The position numbers and the translations under genes are program-made. From NCBI GenBank assembly GCA_015179125.1, contig WHVA01000299.1:62001-126000 (forward strand): a DNA stretch of 64,000 bases. The letters run 5' to 3'. This stretch comes from Gautieria morchelliformis (taxonomy: Eukaryota > Basidiomycota > Agaricomycetes > Gomphales > Gomphaceae). Shown one piece after another: positions 57,164 to 64,000 of the stretch (position 1 is its first letter; the number at the start of each line of letters is the position of its first letter). The notes under the pieces are model-generated. The model was not told where the DNA came from, ran no database searches, and was given only the letters and a program-made list of their open reading frames with translations.

Positions 57164-60100
57164 TTAGAGGACAATTTCATTGTAGACTATGTTTTGTGTC
57201 TGTACTTCATGTAAAGGAAAACGTACTCGAACGTCCAGTCTATGTTGAACCCGTGATAAAGCAGTGTAAAGTTGCCCATGGCTAAATACGGGGGTTGTCA
57301 GGTCTATGGCAACACGATCCAGGGTAAGACCTTGACAGCTGTTGAAAGTGGTTGCATATGCAGGACATAAAGGAAATTGCTTGTGAAGAAGAGTGTGGCC
57401 AGTGGAGGGCAATAAAGAAGAGAAGGTGATACGGGGAAGGAGGATGTTCTCTTTATCAACACAATTAAGTCCAGCGTGGACACGGAGGGAGTTAACAGTA
57501 ATGAGCTTTGTTCCCAATTGAGTGACGACTACTCTGCAGTTTTTGACCAAGCCATGGGCAATTGACAAATTACGCATCAAGCGGTAAATTCCTCCAAGTC
57601 TGATAGATAGCGTATGAGAAGGCAGTCCAGGTGGTGTTTGGCGGGCTACATAGTCAAGGATGCCTTGAGGTGAGAGGAGGTTAGCGTCATCAGTCTCTTT
57701 GATAGAGTCTGCTGCAGTGTAGATTTTTTCCAAAGTGTTCAGTCTGTGAAGGCATATGGAGTTATACATGTCACATTGTGAGTTTGTTGGTGCAAGAATT
57801 CAATGGGTCAGGCATTGAGTGGGGTCTGACAAAACCTCAGGTGGAAATACAAAATCAACAGCATCTGTAGTAGATGTGATATGTTGAATCATGTCCAAGG
57901 AAACATTGCCAGAAGGGCCATTGCCAATGTCATCAACAGCAGAGGCAAATCCAGGGTCCATCGCGTGACGCACTGGAGTAGTCAAGGAACGGACTTGGAA
58001 CTCATTCCAGAGGGGAGAGCTGCGAATGGATGCATCAATGACATCCATTTTGGAACCTTTTCGCACAACAGGACATGTTTGATGGAAGTCACCTAAGAGG
58101 ATGATAATCTTTCCTCCAAATGGCATGTCATTCTGCATGATGCGTTGTAGAGTTTCATTGACACACGCGAGAACTGCACAATTAGCAATGGGAGCTTCAT
58201 CCCAGATAATGACAGAGGCTTCTTTGAGTAGTTGTCCTCGTGGGTCATCAGGGTCAATAGGCGATAGTAAGAACTCAGATGCATCATTGACAGGTACCTG
58301 CAACCACATGTGTAAGTCCTCAAAGCAATGTAATGGAATCAAAATTGTATACTCTAAAAGCAGCGTGCGTGGTTCTGCCTCCAGGGTAAACTTGTGCAGC
58401 AAATGCAGAAGTTGCAGTGGGCAGAACAATATCACATAGGTGACGATGTGAGTCGCAGACAGTGTTTGTAAGAAATGTTATGCCACGGCCAGCTGGTCCA
58501 TCAACAAATAATCACAGTGGAGATTTAGAGTTAGCTGCTTGTTCAATTTCAGAAAAGATTGCTTCTTGTTCATCCGTGAAAGATGCACGACATATTTGAC
58601 TACAATGATGCAGCAAAGGGATGTTTGCTGACCATTGCCGTAACTCATGTTCAATTTCTGTTCCACGTAGACGTGGTTCAGGTGATCCAAAGTCCGACAA
58701 TTGACGTCCATGTTCATCCAAGTTTTTTGATATTTCTGTCAGAGCAGCTGTCTGTGCTAAGTCAACATTACCACCTTGTTGGTGGAGGAAGTCTTGTGAT
58801 AATTCATGTCCGAATGAGTGCCATGTGTTAATTGGTAGAGGGCAACAGTCATTGGTAAGGAGATGGACAAATAATTGGCGAATTTGCTGTGGAGTGTTTA
58901 GAGTTTGAATGGCCTCAGAGATGCATGAGTCTCCTTCTGATTGATCAGCAAATAAACCATGATTTAGAGCTGATTCTTGAAATTTAGGCAGTAAGTGGCC
59001 CTGGATGGTACGCAAGTCGTCAAAGGATATAGCTGGGAGGTGTAATAAAAGGGAGCGGATATAGAAACGTTCTCCTTCAGATGGCCGGATGGGTTGTAGT
59101 CTTGTGATATGGGGCTTTTTTTGGTTTACGAAGAATGACATGCATCATAGGTTGGCCGAGGACATTGGGTTTTTCCATGTAGTACCGGGAGTTGTTTTGA
59201 TTATCCCAGTTGAATTTTTGAAGACGAAAAAGGCGATAGTAGTCAGTGTAAGTGAGGTTGGCAAAACTTTGTTCAAGATTGTTGTCGTCACGAAAAGACC
59301 CATAGGGACGTGAGAAATAATGGTTGAGCTTGGACATGGAGCTGGAAGGTGTGAGGATCGATCGTATTGATGATAACATGTTGAATCGGGGGTGTGTATG
59401 GGAAGAGCTGTAACAGCAGGTTCTTTGCTTGTTATGTGAAATCCCAAAATTCTCCATGCAGCTTCCCCTGCTGACAAATAACGCGCATCCCAAAACTCAG
59501 CACTTTCATCAACTGATGAATCAGAGGGGTCTCTCAAATGTACCCATGTGCGATGAGGACCTACATCTGTTTAGAAAAAGCTTGAAAGAATACACTAGGA
59601 ACTTACCTTTGTGTATGTATTTAAAAATATATTGAAATAAATGACCTGTACTTGCAGCTTCAAAGTTGATGTGGCATCGATATTTCCGGATTAATGGAAG
59701 GCAATGAGGAACCACCATCTCATCTCCAGGCATACGACGTCGATATAATACCCGGCCTTCATCATCAAAGGTTGTATTTTCCTGAAGTTGGCGTGGATAG
59801 TTGAACCTGCAAGTGTGAAGTCCATTATTTTCACGCTGACAGTAACGTGATGCAGGCCAGTTGCGAGGAGGATGATGGTGGAGCATATGAGTTCTAACGA
59901 GAGCAGCATCTTCATCATTAGAGGGAATTTCTGCAGAAATGACTTTGTTGATGTCATCAGGTGTGATGCAGTCGGATTGAAATTTGATGAGAATGTGACA
60001 ATGGGGTAACCCGCGTTTTTGAAACTCAATGCAGTATATCAAATATAATCACCGACCTGCATTTGGAAACATTGATGATAATGTTGACAGAAAGTGACCC

Positions 60101-61350
60101 AGTTTCCGCTTGAATACTCGACAAACTATTAAAGATGCATCTTCAAATCCTTTCCCAGGACGCAACTGCTGGGATATTTCAGGCCATATTGCATGTCATA
60201 GTGATAAAGAATGTAGGCGGTCCAAATGTCGCAGCTATGGCAAGAGCATCTGCAATCTGTTCAGAGGCCCATTTTTTTGAACCAAGAAAAGATGCAGGTA
60301 AGTAGATGTTATTAGTAGATGAACCCCGATCTTGAGAGGCTTTTTATTGATTGTGACGGATGTAGTTCAGTCTACATTCTAGGTCGCAAGTGAACATATC
60401 GACAATATATTCATTGCATAGACGGCCAAAGAGTTGAAACCTAGGTTCACGAAGGAGTGTGCCATGGTAGTACCACATCTGTGTAGAGACACTCTCTGTG
60501 TCAGCATCAGATGCGGAAACACCCAAGCCTTCATTTACACCCCAGCCTAGAGTGCCATGTGGGAAAAACAGGGGATATACCAATGGTTCCCACAGATGGC
60601 TAATGGTGGGATAGATTGATTGTGTCCATCGGTCTTGGCAACTGTGAGAGACCGTGAATGGACATCAGATTGGGTAGTGTTGCGAAAAGACATAATAGCA
60701 GCAATCTAAACTGCTGTAAGTATAAGTATGATGTGTGTCTTAGAAGCTATCACCTCATTTGAAGGTGATGATTCTTTGAGGATGATGGATGCTTCAGGAT
60801 AAATAGATGGTTGAATGGACGACAGTTGGCGCAATGCATGAACAAACGGATTAACCCGTAGCAATGCATCACGCATTGCAATTGTCCAGACGCGTGGTAA
60901 CGAATGAAACCAACTTTGATGAGGGGCTTGAGAGGCTAGAAAGCCATCGTATAATAACCATCGTATAGCAGAGTTCTGATGTTTTGGTTGTAGGCGGTGA
61001 TAAAGTCGACCTTGAACAGAGAAAAAACCTGGAGGTCCATGTAGTCCAGGGAAGTCTGATGTAGATACCAAAGAAGTAAAAGAGTAGATCAAGTTTAAAA
61101 CACGGGATGAAGATGAAATGTTGGGATCGTGGGTGAATACATTGAACTCTTCAGGCAACGGAGGAAGTGGCTTTATGTCATGCAGTCGTTTTCCTCGATC
61201 CCCACAACAAAACCCAGCACGTTCACCTGTCAAAAGGACTAAGTGACAATAAGGGCATTCATGTATCCGTCCTCCACGGTTTTGCCCCCATACAAAACTG
61301 GGTGATGAGATATTGCCGATAGCCCATGTGATTGTAGAAGAGAAAGCCAT
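57164..61350 (-). mobile_element. Helitron, RepHel gene inactivated
   Basis: A rolling-circle DNA transposon gene on the minus strand. Order: N-terminal zinc region (CPYCHLVLLTGERAGFCC, near 61250); YPLFFPHGTLGWG (near 60570); Rep nuclease with the HUH core GLPHCHILI (near 60010) and the tyrosine block FQYIFKYIHK (near 59640, at an intron donor); then a PIF1-type helicase with VDGPAGRGITFL (58500), IIWDEAP (58220), GDFHQTCPVV (58090), and the end with TFNSCQGLTLDRVAIDL and YTALSRV (57340-57230). Some frame changes are introns, but a shift near 60640 and another near 59340 are not. The Walker A lysine is isoleucine (ATA at 58481-58479), so the helicase would be dead. The TC and CTRR termini were not located. 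Confidence 0.8.
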
Positions 61351-62560
61351 GTTATTGTAGGTAGGAGTTGGATGTGACCAGATTAAAGAGATTGTTTGTT
61401 GTAGTTATGGACAATCACCCCGTGTTCCTCGGGATCTGTGAAGAATAGATGTAAACGTGTAATGAATCTCCCCTCGTCGAAGAAGAACATGTGAAGCTGT
61501 ATGAAAAGGTTAGATAAACCTCATTGGCTGAAAGAAGACGTACATGGATGGATCCTCTCCGTTGGAATTCCGCATATATTTCAAAGGTCATGAAGTAGTT
61601 AAGATTGCGAACTGCTAATGGGAACACGATCATTATATAAAATCTCGACGTGGCCCATGTCGATTACTCATCTAAGAATGCCGTACAGGCGAATGACTCA
61701 GTGGACCATCTGAATGATAACGTTCATCAACTAAAATTTGCCAGAGATCGCGCCCCTATCTTGGGATGAGACAATGTCGTCACTCTGATAAAGTCCGAGG
61801 GTAAGGATGTGATGTCTTAAAGAAGGGGTTGCAGTTTATACGGCGTTGTCTCAGCATTAGTAACCGGACACGGCCCCGCGTAATCTTTGCGTCCTACGGG
61901 AGAAGTTTTTGGTTTTATGCGTCATCGCCCTCTTTCTAACCCAAGCCCGTCCATCTGGCGCAGCAAATTAGAAAACCCCTGCATACCTATGTGAGCTCTG
62001 GCAGAGGCTTGGATTTAAACCTGCTCTGTCTTGGGAAGAAAGAACTGAAATGTATAGAACAGTGTCAGGTCTGAATGTTTTGTGATTTTGTCTTTTGATT
62101 TCATGTTGAGCAACCTGTCCGTAAGGCACACAGAAGACGACGTGAACCTGAAAAACTTAAAAACAGATGCCATAGGCTTTACTTACCCCATTCCGCAGCC
62201 ACGAAAACAACCCGTACCTCAAATGTAAAGAACATGAACCAGCATGATCGGCACCATCAGCTTTCACTTTATTTTCTCTGCAGGGGCGAAGCTACACGTC
62301 GTCCTTCCCATCAGTTGTAGCACGATGCTGTAAACTTATCCATGGAGAATCATGCATTGCTGAAGCTTTTCAACTTCTCAAGCGCTTTGCAACTCGGCCT
62401 GACAGTCCCTAAGAACACGAGGTAAGCGTTTGCGATTATTTTTGCTTTCCGGCGCATGTCCTGTCGTGCTCCCAGGTTCGGCTGGTAAGGAATCACGAGT
62501 TGTCGCAGTTGGGATGGGTATCCCATCTGTGCGTTCAGAATAAAGGTCAGCGGTATTCTT
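61351..62560. other. No supported gene
   Basis: A minus ORF 61633-61415 (72 aa) precedes the Helitron gene and may be part of its 5' side. The rest contains only short ORFs. I see no repeat matching elsewhere in the window. Confidence 0.3.
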
Positions 62561-62563
62561 GGG

Positions 62564-62775
62564 TCATTTGCGCTTGAAGGTCTTCAGTAGGCGCTTTGAA
62601 AGACCCATACGCTCACTTGGCATGGGTTCAGTGAGTCCATCACCGAGTCGTGCGTCGTCCTCCCTCTTTGTCACCTCGGGAGGCCCGTCTAGCGTTTTAT
62701 TGGCATGCGATATATCGAACGCGGTCATCAACATCGGCAGTCGAGAGAATCGAAGAGGCAACTAAGTCTAAATTG
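62564..62775 (-). other. Possible last exon of an unrecognised gene
   Basis: The minus frame reads LMTAFDISHANKTLDGPPEV, then KREDDARLGDGL and a basic end, SKRLLKTFKRK, before TGA. Sequence upstream on the minus strand (62800-63020) has protein-like pieces (ECVQTDEQTIVASYGHRELD) in another frame. It reads like the end of a real protein, but I cannot name it. Confidence 0.25.
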
Positions 62776-63920
62776 TGTCAATTTATTTGAAGAGTCCGAT
62801 GGAGCACGCCAAAAGAGTAATTGGATTTGCTTCGAGGAACTTCTAAGTCTCTGGTTTGATAGCAGTCATTCGATGCACTCGGCGCCATTCACACTCGTGG
62901 TCCGTGTCGTCGATTAGGATACCCATAGTCCGTCATCCAGCTCCCTGTGTCCATAGCTTGCGACGATAGTCTGTTCATCTGTTTGGACGCATTCGTGTGT
63001 GCAACTCGATACGCAGAGCATTTAGTGATAACATCTTCGGCAACTCGCTGAGTGGGATGATCATCCTCGATGTAGAAGGGAGATGAATACAGCCAACTTA
63101 CCTGCTACTGCGAGACCTGGCAGCACTTCAGCCATTGCGCCGAGTCAATGGTTAGGGTGAAATGTGACAGTCCTGCACAGCTGCCTCATGTCGTGGCAAT
63201 GCCCATGTCCTGTTTGGGGCCTGCCTAAAAAGAAGCTGTGACAGTCGAGCCCATGCAGTGGTTTGTGCGTGAGGCAAGGTGGTTCACACAGGCGATATTG
63301 GAGGCATCCAGAGCAACTTTAACATACAGTTTGTACTTGGACCTTGAAGCCTGGGCTATATATCCACCAGGAAGGAATTGTCATCTCCATCACAGCTATG
63401 TAACAGAAGAGACGGGCGCTCCGAGACAGGTTCTTCCCGTGCCTAGGTATCAGCCGCGGCGACCAGATCCAGTATATTCTCCTGGTTAGCTGGCCATTCA
63501 TTTCCTAGGCGTGCAGTGTTCGAATAGTAATTCATCCGTAGGCAAGGGATCTACACGCCTGTTTGTTCTGTGCTTGCATCCAAGACATACCCGCAACTGA
63601 TACCTGCCCGGGATGCCCGCTAGGCTGAGAGCCAGACGAGCTCATGGTTTCTGCGTGGATGTGTTCTTGAAATGAGTGATGCTTCCTGATTTCCTTATGG
63701 TATTTACTAATGGTTTTGCTACTCTGATGTCACCTGTAACCGTCAGTCAACGCACCAAGGTGTAGGTGTCATCCAGGCTATCACATCCTCCTGGTCAGTT
63801 CTTTCCACATAAATCTGCTGAGAATACACACGGATGTCAAAAAATACATGTAAACACTAAGACAAAATATGTTAAGGCATCTACGTCGCACGACACTTAC
63901 CACTCCTAGTCATCAAATTG
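62776..63920. other. No supported gene; a few exon-like pieces
   Basis: On the minus strand, MSSSGSQPSGHPG at about 63643 is followed by a GTATCAG donor-like site, and SKYKLYVKVALD lies near 63320. These could be N-terminal exons of a C2-type protein, but frames and joins are not convincing. Confidence 0.25.
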
Positions 63921-64000
63921 GAGGAATCATCAGCCACGGGTGCCATAGTTTCCTTTGAGGGGCTGTGCGTTCCAGGCATGCTGGTGTCATCCCTCTGATT
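63903..64000 (-). other. Possible exon running off the window
   Basis: The minus frame MPGTHSPSKETMAPVADDSS ends at a GTAAGT donor near 63900. It may be the first exon of a gene that mostly lies in this direction, or an internal exon of one beginning outside. Too short to assign. Confidence 0.25.

Overview
This window looks like a transposon-rich, probably accessory, region of an Agaricomycete (Basidiomycota) genome. The evidence is a basidiomycete-type sesquiterpene synthase, a DUF6533 membrane-protein gene, a C2-NACHT-WD40 NLR-like gene with the C-terminal tail seen in Agaricomycetes, a Tnp2-type CACTA transposase, a Tad-like LINE, a chromovirus-type Ty3/gypsy element, a Helitron, and many introns of about 50 bp. 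The species cannot be named from the sequence alone.

Layout. 1-2.9 kb: dispersed repeats and unassigned GC-rich sequence. 2.9-6.7 kb: a CACTA/Tnp2 DNA transposon (minus). 6.8-9.3 kb: one small unrecognised ORF and Ty1/copia pieces. 10.0-13.3 kb: host fossils, namely an F-box/LRR-like remnant (minus) and a piece of the exportin-2 gene CSE1 (plus) split by a 1,481-bp solo LTR with a perfect 5-bp target duplication. 13.3-16.6 kb: tandem and dispersed repeats. 16.6-18.4 kb: an apparently full-span DUF6533 gene. 18.4-22.1 kb: a composite element in which an LTR, gag and protease of a Ty3/gypsy element run into the endonuclease and reverse transcriptase of a LINE. 22.3-25.9 kb: the NLR gene (minus), whose Walker A and B motifs are both altered and whose WD40 array is down to one repeat. 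26.1-27.5 kb: a copia 3' end with its LTR. 27.7-31.6 kb: two inverted duplications, one a hairpin of about 650 bp. 33.7-35.3 kb: a second, broken DUF6533 copy inside a segmental duplication.

37.65-38.81 kb holds the best intact host gene, a two-exon sesquiterpene synthase of 365 residues. 40.55-56.30 kb is a nest of three elements. A LINE of about 6.07 kb (13-bp target duplication, 28-bp poly-T at its 3' end) is split in its reverse transcriptase by a 9,681-bp Ty3/gypsy element with two identical 213-bp LTRs (5-bp target duplication). That element in turn contains a 0.44-kb copia-type solo LTR. The LINE sits beside a remnant that resembles an O-fucosyltransferase. 56.8-61.35 kb: a Helitron with a decayed RepHel gene and a minisatellite near its 3' side. 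61.4-64 kb: no gene I can name.

How the genes relate. I see no operon-like or pathway grouping. The terpene synthase and the NLR-like gene are the two host functions likely to matter (specialised metabolism and non-self recognition), and both sit among mobile elements. Most other host sequence here is broken by, or captured between, transposons. I found no convincing tRNA, rRNA or CRISPR array.
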